Shown in pieces: positions 45,785-52,983 of a stretch of DNA of 64,000 nt. Where the stretch lies: NCBI RefSeq assembly GCF_024343775.1, contig NZ_RJUF01000015.1:22591-86590 (forward strand). Reading direction: 5' to 3'. This DNA comes from Lacihabitans soyangensis (GTDB lineage: Bacteria; Bacteroidota; Bacteroidia; Cytophagales; Spirosomataceae). The notes beneath the pieces were generated by a model. That model had not been told where the DNA came from. It did no database searches and saw nothing but the letters and a program-made list of their open reading frames with translations. Numbering within the stretch: the stretch's first letter is position 1; every line of letters begins with the position of its first letter. A program made the translations under genes and the position numbers.

Positions 45785-45788
45785 CGAT
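45773..45788 (+). promoter_or_regulatory. ArsR operator, copy 1 (arsR promoter)
   Basis: ATCGTAATATTGCGAT is an imperfect 16-bp dyad (ATCG...CGAT with one non-matching base pair position). A second copy in opposite orientation lies before arsM and differs at one of 16 positions. It overlaps the arsR -7 box. Confidence 0.8.
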
Positions 45789-45802
45789 AAGAAAATAAAA
45801 AT

Positions 45803-46135
45803 ATGGGATTAACTAAGTCAGAAGAGTTTACAGTTAAAGACAATAAGCTTGCAAAATATGCAAAAGCATTGTCGCACCCGGCACGAATAGCTATACTTAG
45901 AATATTGATAAAGAGGCAGTCTTGTATTTGTGGCGATATTGTGGAAGAACTTCCATTGTCACAAAGTACAGTCTCACAGCACCTCAAAGAACTGAAAGAT
46001 GCTGGCCTCATAAAAGGCGAAATTGAAGGAGCGAAGGTGTGTTATTGTATAGATGAAACCGAGCTAAATCAAGCCAAAAGCTATATTGATGAGCTTTTTA
46101 GTAGTTATTTTTTAAGCAAAACGAGTTGTTGTTAA
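45803..46135 (+). CDS. arsR: ArsR-family metalloregulatory repressor
   Basis: A 110-residue winged helix-turn-helix repressor. It reads LAKYAKALSHPARIAILRILIKRQSCICGDIVEELPLSQSTVSQHLKELKDAGLIKGEIEGAKVCYCID. The recognition helix is SQSTVSQHLKELKDAG. The CICGD segment at the start of the helix-turn-helix has the two closely spaced cysteines of ArsR-type As(III) sites. Further Cys pairs occur in VCYC and at the C-terminal TSCC. It is expected to leave DNA on binding arsenite or a similar metalloid. It is followed by arsM 61 bp downstream, with an operator copy in front of each gene. Confidence 0.9.
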   Translation: MGLTKSEEFTVKDNKLAKYAKALSHPARIAILRILIKRQSCICGDIVEELPLSQSTVSQHLKELKDAGLIKGEIEGAKVCYCIDETELNQAKSYIDELFSSYFLSKTSCC

Positions 46136-46154
46136 TATTTTTTTGCGAAAATTC

Positions 46155-46170
46155 ATCGCATTATTACGAT
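46155..46170 (+). promoter_or_regulatory. ArsR operator, copy 2 (arsM leader)
   Basis: ATCGCATTATTACGAT lies between arsR and arsM. Its reverse complement matches the arsR operator at 15 of 16 positions. A TTTG at 46142-46145 precedes it at -33-like distance, so arsM may have its own repressed promoter. Confidence 0.75.
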
Positions 46171-46196
46171 TATAAAAATTTAAACGAATACAAAAA

Positions 46197-47042
46197 ATGC
46201 AAACAGAAGAACAATTAAAAGAGATTGTAAAGCAAAAATATAGTGAAATAGCTTTGCAAGACAAAGAAACCAATATGTCGTCGTGCTGTGGGTCAAGCGG
46301 CTGCTCTACAGAGGTTTACAATATTATGAGCGACGATTATACACAGCTAGAAGGTTACAACCCTGATGCCGACCTTGGTTTGGGATGTGGACTTCCAACC
46401 CAATTTGCCAAAATAAAGAAAGGCGACGTGGTGATAGACTTGGGTAGCGGAGCAGGAAATGATTGTTTCATAGCCAGAGCAGAAACGGGAGAATCAGGCA
46501 AAGTAATAGGCATAGATTTCACACCTGCCATGATAGACAAAGCGAGAGTAAATGCTGAAATAAGAGGTTTTCATAATGTGGAGTTTAGACAAGGAGATAT
46601 TGAAAAAATGCCAGTTACAGCCAATATTGCCGATGTTATTGTCAGCAATTGCGTGCTGAATTTGATACCGAATAAAAAGGCGGTCTTGAAAGACATCATG
46701 AGAGTGCTAAAACCAGGCGGTCACTTTAGTATTTCTGATGTGGTTTTGGTGGGTAATTTACCAGAAAACTTACAAAATGCAGTTGAAATGTACGCTGGAT
46801 GCGTATCTGGGGCGATTCAAAAAGACGAATATTTTGGAATGATAAAAGAAACAGGATTTGCGAATATCACCCTACAAAAAGAAAAAGCCATAATTATACC
46901 AGACGATATCCTTAGCCAATATCTTGATGCTCAACAATTAGAAGATTTCAAAAACTCTAAAATGGGTATTTTCAGTGTAACCGTTTATGCCGAAAAACCA
47001 GCAGAAAAGGCAGCATGCTGTGGTCCGGATTGTTGTAGTTGA
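46197..47042 (+). CDS. arsM: Arsenite S-adenosylmethionine methyltransferase ArsM
   Basis: A 281-residue cytoplasmic enzyme that methylates As(III) with SAM. The SAM site is VVIDLGSGAGNDCFIA (about 78-93) with GxGxG-like spacing and IGIDFTPAMIDKAR. The three catalytic cysteines of ArsM map well: C64 (GLGCGLP), C152 (VSNCVLNLIP) and C202 (YAGCVSG). Extra Cys clusters occur at SSCCGSSGC (29-36) and the C-terminal CCGPDCC. These are frequent in bacterial ArsM and may bind arsenite. No arsB/acr3 efflux gene or arsC reductase is in the window, so methylation appears to be the local resistance output. Confidence 0.95.
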   Translation: MQTEEQLKEIVKQKYSEIALQDKETNMSSCCGSSGCSTEVYNIMSDDYTQLEGYNPDADLGLGCGLPTQFAKIKKGDVVIDLGSGAGNDCFIARAETGESGKVIGIDFTPAMIDKARVNAEIRGFHNVEFRQGDIEKMPVTANIADVIVSNCVLNLIPNKKAVLKDIMRVLKPGGHFSISDVVLVGNLPENLQNAVEMYAGCVSGAIQKDEYFGMIKETGFANITLQKEKAIIIPDDILSQYLDAQQLEDFKNSKMGIFSVTVYAEKPAEKAACCGPDCCS

Positions 47043-47112
47043 AATTCCTGTTTGTTTATGGCACACGGATTTCACGGATTGATACACGGATTTTAATGGA
47101 TTCTATTACTTA

Positions 47113-47145
47113 AAAAGAGCGATTTGAAAGTCAAATCGCTCTTTT
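47113..47145. terminator. Bidirectional terminator after arsM
   Basis: A perfect stem of 15 bp (AAAAGAGCGATTTGA against TCAAATCGCTCTTTT, loop AAG) with A/T-rich flanks on both sides. It closes the arsR-arsM unit and can also serve the convergent lipoprotein gene. Confidence 0.93.
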
Positions 47146-47237
47146 AATATCTGTACCGTTCAGGGCTTTTGGCATGTGGGGAAATAGAATTCCTTCTGCT
47201 CAACCCTAGTACAAATGTCTATTAAAGTTCCAAATTT

Positions 47238-47999
47238 TCAATCAATTCCGACAGTCCCGCTTGACCCAATAACATATTGGTGGCTGTATTTTTTCGTATC
47301 CACCGAAATAGTTTTAAGTTTTGGATTGTTGTTGTCACCGTAAAAATATGTAAGTGTAATTATCCCTTTACTAAATGATATTTTTTCAAAATTGTATTCT
47401 GGAGTTACTGTTGTAAAATGCGACTTATCAATTGTGATTTTCATTTGTTTGTTTAAGTCTATAAAATCTACAATTATTGAGTCATCTGTAGTTGAAAAAT
47501 ACAATAAAAAATCATAGAAAACATTATTTTCATGGTCATAAATTAGTTCACCAAGAACTCTATTTAGTTCACCTGTCGTCTTGTCTATGAGGACAAAGTT
47601 ACATGGACCATTAGCTGGACAACCGCTTCTGAAAAGCAAATATTTATTATACTCCTTAATAAATTTATATCCAATTCGCCATTGTATACCATAGAATTCA
47701 TCAAAATTATCTTTTTCTACATAAATTATTCTTTTAAGACCCTTCAAATTCTCTAATGTTAACCAAATTGAATCACAGTTGAATTGATAATATAATTTAC
47801 TCTCATTTCTCAAAAATGTTGTATCGCAGTTTGTTGTATTTTCGGTTTTTAAACTATCAGTTTCACATCCACAATTTGTTTTGAATTGGTTTTCTTCTTG
47901 TGTAATTGTCGTAGTTGAATTGCCGCTTGATTTGTCATGTTGCCTACATGAAAAAATCAATCCTGCTATTAAAAAGATGATATGTTTATTTTTTTTCAT
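47238..47999 (-). CDS. Lipoprotein of unknown function
   Basis: A 253-residue lipoprotein with a short signal peptide MKKNKHIIFLIAGLIFSC (Cys18) and a Ser/Thr/Asn/Gln-rich linker. The mature domain is rich in Tyr, Lys and Ile (FYGIQWRIGYKFIKEYNKYLLFRSGCPANGPCNFVLIDKTTGELNRVLGELIYDHENNVFYDFLLYF) with four or more cysteines. It looks like a beta-sandwich or propeller domain. I do not recognise a family. It stands alone, convergent with arsM across the terminator. Confidence 0.75.
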   Translation of the reverse strand: MKKNKHIIFLIAGLIFSCRQHDKSSGNSTTTITQEENQFKTNCGCETDSLKTENTTNCDTTFLRNESKLYYQFNCDSIWLTLENLKGLKRIIYVEKDNFDEFYGIQWRIGYKFIKEYNKYLLFRSGCPANGPCNFVLIDKTTGELNRVLGELIYDHENNVFYDFLLYFSTTDDSIIVDFIDLNKQMKITIDKSHFTTVTPEYNFEKISFSKGIITLTYFYGDNNNPKLKTISVDTKKYSHQYVIGSSGTVGID

Positions 48000-48058
48000 T
48001 GCATTGCTTTTTCAATTCTAAATATAGCAATCAATAATAAATTACCACTTTAAAACCC

Positions 48059-49474
48059 TTACTTCCTAAACTGATCAATAATCCTTTGCAAAGCTTTCAA
48101 TGTATCTAAGTTACTGAAGAAATCGTACAATTGAACGTGTTTGTCGTAATCTAAGACTAAGGCTTCTTGCAGATATTTGTAGGCTTCGTTGAAACTGCTA
48201 CTGTAGAGCAGATAAGTACATGCTCGGTAGTACAAATCGGCGTCATCGGGTATTTCTTCAATGCCGTCGTAGACAATTTCGAAGGCACGGTGATAGTTTT
48301 CTTGCTCAAAATACAAAAGCGACCAATTGAGCCAAATATCGGCGTTGATGGGGTCCAAATCAGCGGCTTTATCATAAGCTTCTTCTGAAGATATTACATT
48401 GCCCAGTTTAGACTCATTATCAGCCAATAACAACCAAAAATCGCTATTTATATCGTTGAGTTTGATAGCTTTTTTTACAAAATGTATCGACTCTAAATAT
48501 TTCTCTTGCTCATAAAGAACGGAGGCCATACCAAACCATGCATCGTCCCAGAACTCGTCCATATCTGCAGCCTTCTTGTAATTTTTGTAGGCCTCGGCGT
48601 ATTCCTCGAGTTTTTCGTGCGAAGCAGCAAGGTGCGTCAAAACTTCGGCAGAATGTTCCTCGAATCTCAAGGTATTGATAAATGACTCTTTGGCATCAGC
48701 AAAACTCTCCAAATTCATCTGGCTCAAGCCGAGGTTATACCAACCTGAGGCAAAATCACCTTCAATGGCCACGGCATATTCAAAGGCATCTTTGGCTTTT
48801 TCATAAAGATTAAGCTGGTTGTAGCATTGACCCAAAGCAAACCACGCCAGTTGGTTATACGGGTCTTCGTCTATGAGTTGATTGAAATAATCAATTCCAC
48901 CGAGAAGGTTCGACTGTACATCAAAACAGTAAACTAACTCATTATAAACCAGTTCGTTCTTAGATTTACAGGCAATTGCATTACTAAACGAATCAATAGC
49001 TTCGGGAATTTGACCTAAGCTCACCAAGGCCATACCCATTTGAAAATACACATTTTCTTTTTCCTCAGCGAGTGGCAAAATTTGTCGGAACAAATCTAGA
49101 GCTTCGGCATTGTCGCCCGAACACATCAAGATAACTCCTCTGAAATACTCAATTTCGGTATCGGATGGATGAAAAATACTAGCACTGTCCAACAATTCGG
49201 TGGCCTCTTCCAACTCAAACTTGTTGATCAATATCTGTGTCTTGTTGAGAATCAAATCCAACGAATGCGGATAATGCTTCAGACCATGATTACAGGCCTT
49301 CATGGCAAAGTCAAATTTACCTTTGACCATGTAATATTCTGAAAGCGATTCAAAAATTTCCTCGCTAAAATAAGGGGTTTCTTTTCTCAGAAGAATGGAC
49401 TCAAACCTCTTGGCTGCATCGGCTATGGTAGCCTCATTAAACTCATCAAAGTGATCACTGTAGTCTTGATTCAT
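48059..49474 (-). CDS. Soluble TPR-repeat protein
   Basis: A 471-residue acidic protein made almost entirely of TPR units (about 11-12), for example NYKKAADMDEFWDDAWFGMASVLYEQEKYLESIHFVKKAIKLND and AEEAYDKAADLDPINADIWLNWSLLYFEQENYHRAFEIVYDGIEEIPDDADLYYRACTYLLYS. There is no signal peptide, so it is probably cytoplasmic. Such proteins act as scaffolds and no partner is evident here. It resembles the tetratricopeptide proteins common in Cytophagales and Flavobacteria. The start is at ATG 49474. Confidence 0.92.
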   Translation of the reverse strand: MNQDYSDHFDEFNEATIADAAKRFESILLRKETPYFSEEIFESLSEYYMVKGKFDFAMKACNHGLKHYPHSLDLILNKTQILINKFELEEATELLDSASIFHPSDTEIEYFRGVILMCSGDNAEALDLFRQILPLAEEKENVYFQMGMALVSLGQIPEAIDSFSNAIACKSKNELVYNELVYCFDVQSNLLGGIDYFNQLIDEDPYNQLAWFALGQCYNQLNLYEKAKDAFEYAVAIEGDFASGWYNLGLSQMNLESFADAKESFINTLRFEEHSAEVLTHLAASHEKLEEYAEAYKNYKKAADMDEFWDDAWFGMASVLYEQEKYLESIHFVKKAIKLNDINSDFWLLLADNESKLGNVISSEEAYDKAADLDPINADIWLNWSLLYFEQENYHRAFEIVYDGIEEIPDDADLYYRACTYLLYSSSFNEAYKYLQEALVLDYDKHVQLYDFFSNLDTLKALQRIIDQFRK

Positions 49475-49832
49475 GCAGTAATAAGGTTTATAAGATTCAT
49501 TTGTGTTTTAAAGATACAAAACGGTTTAGAAATTCCAAATTTAAAACCTCGTCAAATCAGATTTACAATTCTTAAAATATGAAAATCTCTAAATTCTTTC
49601 GTCGCCCTTCCGGCGGGGAGTTACTTTTTGCGAGTCGTCGCACCGTTCAAAAAAAAGTAACCAAAAAAACTTTCACAAAAATAAGTCCTCTTGAAAAATT
49701 TGATTTTTAACTTTCCAAACCCATGTGAACTTGAACTAAATCAAATTTTACAAACGGCCATTTTTGTGATTTAAAGGAACCAATTGTATTAATTCACTAA
49801 ATTGCCTTGTAAATTAAGATAAATGAATTCCC
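49475..49832. other. 358-bp spacer with a GC-rich, REP-like repeat element
   Basis: The region 49599-49661 differs from its AT-rich surroundings: it has a GC-rich core (GTCGCCCTTCCGGCGGGGAG) and then a hairpin whose arms are GTTACTTTTT (49620-49629) and AAAAAGTAAC (49652-49661). A second inverted repeat (AAAATTTGATTT at about 49695-49706 against AAATCAAATTTT at 49738-49749) follows. I see no coding frame. The first element resembles the dispersed non-coding repeats found in many Bacteroidota genomes. Confidence 0.6.
49599..49661. repeat. REP/MITE-like palindromic element
   Basis: A GC-rich core next to a 10-bp-arm hairpin (GTTACTTTTT / AAAAAGTAAC, loop about 22 nt, 49620-49661). Composition differs clearly from the flanks. 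No transposase or terminal repeats are visible, so if mobile it would be non-autonomous. Copy number must be checked in the genome. Confidence 0.5.
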
Positions 49833-50831
49833 TCACAATTTTGAAACAAGATTGGTACAAACTCTTTCTAGCGTTTTATCTAGAGAATTAAATGTCAAAC
49901 CCGTGGCTTTTATTAGCTTCGTGCTGTCGTATGAAACGTGCAAGCGTGATGTTTTGGCTGTTTCTTTGGTAATCAAAGGTGCCTTGCCAGTAAGCCAAGA
50001 TTTCACTGCCTCAAACCTCCAGATATAGTCCATCATCCACGGCTTCACCTCAAAACTCGGGCTTTTCTTTCCAAAATTATGAGCGATTTTTTCAAAAAAC
50101 TCTTTGTAGCTTATCAAACCAGCAGAAACACAAAAACGTTCGTTTTCTATTTCAGAGAGTAGTAAAGTCTTGATGGTGGTTGATAAATCTAGTACGTCGA
50201 CATAATTTATAAAACCTTGTGTATAAAATGGTTTTTCATCAAAAACGTATTTAAAAAGCTGAGTGCTGCTTTTTGTCCAATCGCTTTCTCCCAAAATAAT
50301 GGAAGGGTTAACGATAACCGTGGAAAGCCCTTCAGCCTGAGCACGCCAAACTTCGCATTCGGCCATGTACTTAGTAATGGCGTAGTGGGAATTGGTATCC
50401 GAACTCTCCCATTTTTGGTTTTCATTGATATGTACCTCCTCACCCTCATGAAATAAACTTTGTGCAGGACGACCCAAAGCCGCAACGGAACTTACGAAAC
50501 AAAGCTTTCTGACTTTGGCGGCCAAACAGGCGTTGGCTACGTTCGCAGTACCCTCAATATTTACTTTGTACATATTGTCACGCTCTTTGGGCGAAAAAGA
50601 AACCATAGCCGCGGCATGTATCACATAATCAACCCCTTGCAAGGCATTTTCCAAAGACAAAACATCCAAAATATCTCCTTCCACAATCTCGATTTTATCC
50701 GAAATAGACTTCACAAATGCGTGAGAAGCGGGGTTTCTAACTAAAGCTTTTACGGTAAATTCGGGCGACAAAAACAATTTTGCCACTGCTGAACCCACCA
50801 ATCCGGTCACTCCGGTAATCAATACGACCAT
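49833..50831 (-). CDS. NAD-dependent epimerase/dehydratase (extended SDR)
   Basis: The start is ATG 50831 (MVVLITGVTGLVGSAVAKLFL), giving 332 residues; the frame runs 30 bp further to 50861 but with a non-typical N-terminus. TGVTGLVG is the nucleotide-binding glycine motif (residues 6-13). Catalytic Tyr and Lys are in SHYAITKYMAE. The central FVSSVAALG supplies the Ser. It belongs to the extended short-chain dehydrogenases, near the dihydroflavonol-reductase/sterol-dehydrogenase-like group. The substrate is unknown. It is divergent from the barnase-like gene. Confidence 0.92.
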   Translation of the reverse strand: MVVLITGVTGLVGSAVAKLFLSPEFTVKALVRNPASHAFVKSISDKIEIVEGDILDVLSLENALQGVDYVIHAAAMVSFSPKERDNMYKVNIEGTANVANACLAAKVRKLCFVSSVAALGRPAQSLFHEGEEVHINENQKWESSDTNSHYAITKYMAECEVWRAQAEGLSTVIVNPSIILGESDWTKSSTQLFKYVFDEKPFYTQGFINYVDVLDLSTTIKTLLLSEIENERFCVSAGLISYKEFFEKIAHNFGKKSPSFEVKPWMMDYIWRFEAVKSWLTGKAPLITKETAKTSRLHVSYDSTKLIKATGLTFNSLDKTLERVCTNLVSKL

Positions 50832-50900
50832 TTCTGAGCTTTTTTTACAAAAGTACTTCAAATTGTTATCCTTTTTAACGATAAATACTTTTTAGAGCCA

Positions 50901-50908
50901 TATTTTTG
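50901..50908 (+). promoter_or_regulatory. -7 element of the barnase-like/barstar-like operon
   Basis: TATTTTTG at 50901-50908 matches TAnnTTTG and lies 20 bp before the ATG. The -33 region lacks a clear TTTG. Confidence 0.5.
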
Positions 50909-50927
50909 CACAAAAAGAAAATTCTGA

Positions 50928-51428
50928 ATGAATAAACTCATTGTAGCCATATTATTGTTCTTAGGTGGCCTGGGCACGGGGTATTTTTGGGGCAAAAACT
51001 CGCAAGAACGAAACTTAGCGAAAACTGAAACCACTGAGAATATTTATATAGACAAAGCTGAGAGCGACCGTAACGAAGATTTTTTGGAAAGTAAGGAAAG
51101 TGTCAACACCAAAACAGAAGAAAGTACGACCGAGGAATATTCAGATATAAACAAAGGCGAAGTTCCTGCCAAAGTCTTGAAAGTGCTCAAGTATATTGAA
51201 GAAAACGGGGAAGCTCCCGAAGGTTATGTAGGTGGAAGGAAATTTAAGAATCTGGAACAGCTTTTGCCAAAAATAGACAAGAATAACAAAAGAATTAATT
51301 ACCGAGAATGGGATGTAAACCCTAAAATAGAAGGGAAAAATAGAGGAAAAGAGCGACTTGTAACTGGTGATGATGAAAGTGCCTATTTCACGAATGACCA
51401 TTACCAATCTTTCAAAAAAATAAAATGA
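50928..51428 (+). CDS. Barnase-family (N1/T1-type) ribonuclease with N-terminal membrane anchor
   Basis: A 166-residue secreted or membrane-tethered nuclease. Residues 1-20 form a hydrophobic signal or anchor (MNKLIVAILLFLGGLGTGYF). A charged, Thr/Glu-rich linker follows (about 24-78). The C-terminal ~88 residues form the barnase/RNase Sa fold. Catalytic residues align with barnase E73, R87 and H102 as E127 (YREWDV), R143 (KERLVTG) and H158 (NDHYQSFKKI). The region VGGRKFKNLEQLLP is also typical. It cleaves RNA after guanine (family knowledge). Its stop codon overlaps the start of the barstar-like gene (ATGA at 51425-51428). Confidence 0.9.
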   Translation: MNKLIVAILLFLGGLGTGYFWGKNSQERNLAKTETTENIYIDKAESDRNEDFLESKESVNTKTEESTTEEYSDINKGEVPAKVLKVLKYIEENGEAPEGYVGGRKFKNLEQLLPKIDKNNKRINYREWDVNPKIEGKNRGKERLVTGDDESAYFTNDHYQSFKKIK

Positions 51429-51838
51429 AAAACCTAGATATCATAGATAAAGACCAGATTCCGGTTGAGTTTGCCATCATAGAAATAGATGCCAACGAAA
51501 TAACTACTCTTCGAGAATTTTACGAAGTATTGGCAAAAGCCATGCACTTTCCAGATTATTTCGGCTTTAATCTCGACTCTTTGGATGAGCTGCTGAATGA
51601 CCTCAGTTGGATTGAAGACGAAAAGCTAGCCGTTTACTTCAACAACTCGGATAAATTCCTTGAAAAAGAAAGAAACGAAACAAAAATATTGACTCTTTTA
51701 GATTTATTGGATGCCACCTGCGAAGATTGGAAATGGCACGAAATGGATGAAGAAGACGAAGACTTTACCCAAAAGGAACTGTTTTTTGGTTTTGATAAAA
51801 GCCAGAGAATGGAAGAGCTATTGAACAAACTTCAGTAA
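51425..51838 (+). CDS. Barstar-family ribonuclease inhibitor
   Basis: A 137-residue acidic cytoplasmic protein. The barstar core is visible: FAIIEIDANEITTLREFYEVLAKAMHFPDYFGFNLDSLDELLNDLSWI. Here D51 matches the inhibitory Asp35 of barstar and E55 the Asp39 position. The C-terminus carries a run of Asp/Glu (EMDEEDEDFTQKELFFGF). Barstar binds the active site of barnase with very high affinity and protects the producing cell. Translational coupling with the nuclease gene through the ATGA overlap makes inhibitor and toxin co-produced. The extra 45-50 residues after the core are longer than in classical barstar (89 residues). Confidence 0.9.
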   Translation: MKNLDIIDKDQIPVEFAIIEIDANEITTLREFYEVLAKAMHFPDYFGFNLDSLDELLNDLSWIEDEKLAVYFNNSDKFLEKERNETKILTLLDLLDATCEDWKWHEMDEEDEDFTQKELFFGFDKSQRMEELLNKLQ

Positions 51839-51882
51839 AACGAAGTTAATAAACCAAATTATTTTTCAAAAAATACCATCGA

Positions 51883-52932
51883 ATGAAAACCTACTTTTTA
51901 CAAGTAAAAGAAGTAATCCAAGAAACAGCAGACACTATTACTATTTCTTTTTGGCATCCCATAAGTGAACAAATAAAATACAAAGCAGGTCAATTTATAA
52001 CTATAGCTGTACCTACTCAAGACGGCAAAAAAGTTAAACGTAGCTACTCTATGTCAAGCTCACCAGCGGCAGACACAGCAGTGGCAGTGACTGTCAAAAG
52101 AGTACCAAACGGCATTGTTTCGAACTACTTGAATGACAATGTACGCACAGGAGATTTCTTGGAAGTGATAGAACCGATGGGTAATTTTTTCTTTGAGGCC
52201 GACGAAAACTCGCAAGGAAACATATTTCTCTTTGGTGCAGGAAGCGGCATAACACCATTGATTTCGATAGCCAAAACTGCACTGAAAGCCGAAGCAAATA
52301 CCAAGGTGAAACTGCTTTACGGCAATAGAACTGAGGAGAGTATTATTTTCAAAAAAGAGTTAGAAATACTTGAAAATCAATACAAAGGCCGCTTCTCTGT
52401 ACAACATATCCTCAGTCAACCTCAAGGAATTTGGGTAGGTGAAAGGGGTAGAATAAACCAAGCCAATGCCACGCTTTGGTTAAAAGACGCTTGTGCAGAC
52501 TTCAAGAAGGACCATTTTTATATGTGCGGGCCAGAAGAAATGATGGACGGCATAAAGAAAATATTTGAACTTTACGACGTTCCGAAAGATCAGGTGCATT
52601 TTGAGCGTTTCAACGCTCCTATGCAAGAAGAAGACACCGTAAATATTGATGAAATAAAGAAACAAACCGTTAAGGTAATTTACGACGGAGACACCCATGA
52701 GTTTGTAGTAGAACCGCACCAGACCATTCTCGAAGCCGCTCTTGAGCAAGACATAGATCTTCCGTATTCATGTCAGGCAGGTATGTGTACAGCTTGTCTC
52801 GGAAAATGCACAGATGGCAAAGTAAAAATGGACGAAGAAGAAGGCCTTACTGAGAAAGAAATAGCTCAGGGTTATATTCTTACCTGCGTGTCGCACCCGA
52901 TGAGTGAAGGCGTGGTGGTGGAGATAGATTAA
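51883..52932 (+). CDS. NAD(P)H-dependent flavin/2Fe-2S oxidoreductase (PaaE/HCP-reductase-like)
   Basis: A 349-residue soluble electron-transfer protein with the order FAD-binding domain, NAD(P)-binding domain, C-terminal plant-type ferredoxin. The FAD part has RSYSMSSSPAAD (RxYS motif). The NAD part has LFGAGSGITPLISIAK and a YMCGPEEMM motif near the end of the domain. The 2Fe-2S cluster is ligated by CQAGMCTAC...C (residues about 297-335). The layout matches PaaE (phenylacetyl-CoA epoxidase reductase) and HCP reductase. No other paa gene is present, so the electron acceptor is not known. Confidence 0.9.
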   Translation: MKTYFLQVKEVIQETADTITISFWHPISEQIKYKAGQFITIAVPTQDGKKVKRSYSMSSSPAADTAVAVTVKRVPNGIVSNYLNDNVRTGDFLEVIEPMGNFFFEADENSQGNIFLFGAGSGITPLISIAKTALKAEANTKVKLLYGNRTEESIIFKKELEILENQYKGRFSVQHILSQPQGIWVGERGRINQANATLWLKDACADFKKDHFYMCGPEEMMDGIKKIFELYDVPKDQVHFERFNAPMQEEDTVNIDEIKKQTVKVIYDGDTHEFVVEPHQTILEAALEQDIDLPYSCQAGMCTACLGKCTDGKVKMDEEEGLTEKEIAQGYILTCVSHPMSEGVVVEID

Positions 52933-52983
52933 ACTTTCATTTCCGGAAAATTCTTCTAATTTTGGGTGATCAACCATCCAAAT

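Noticed and set aside
47060..47100. CACGGATTT words repeated after arsM
   Set aside because: Two to three short copies in 40 bp, probably a small dispersed repeat fragment, too short to call.
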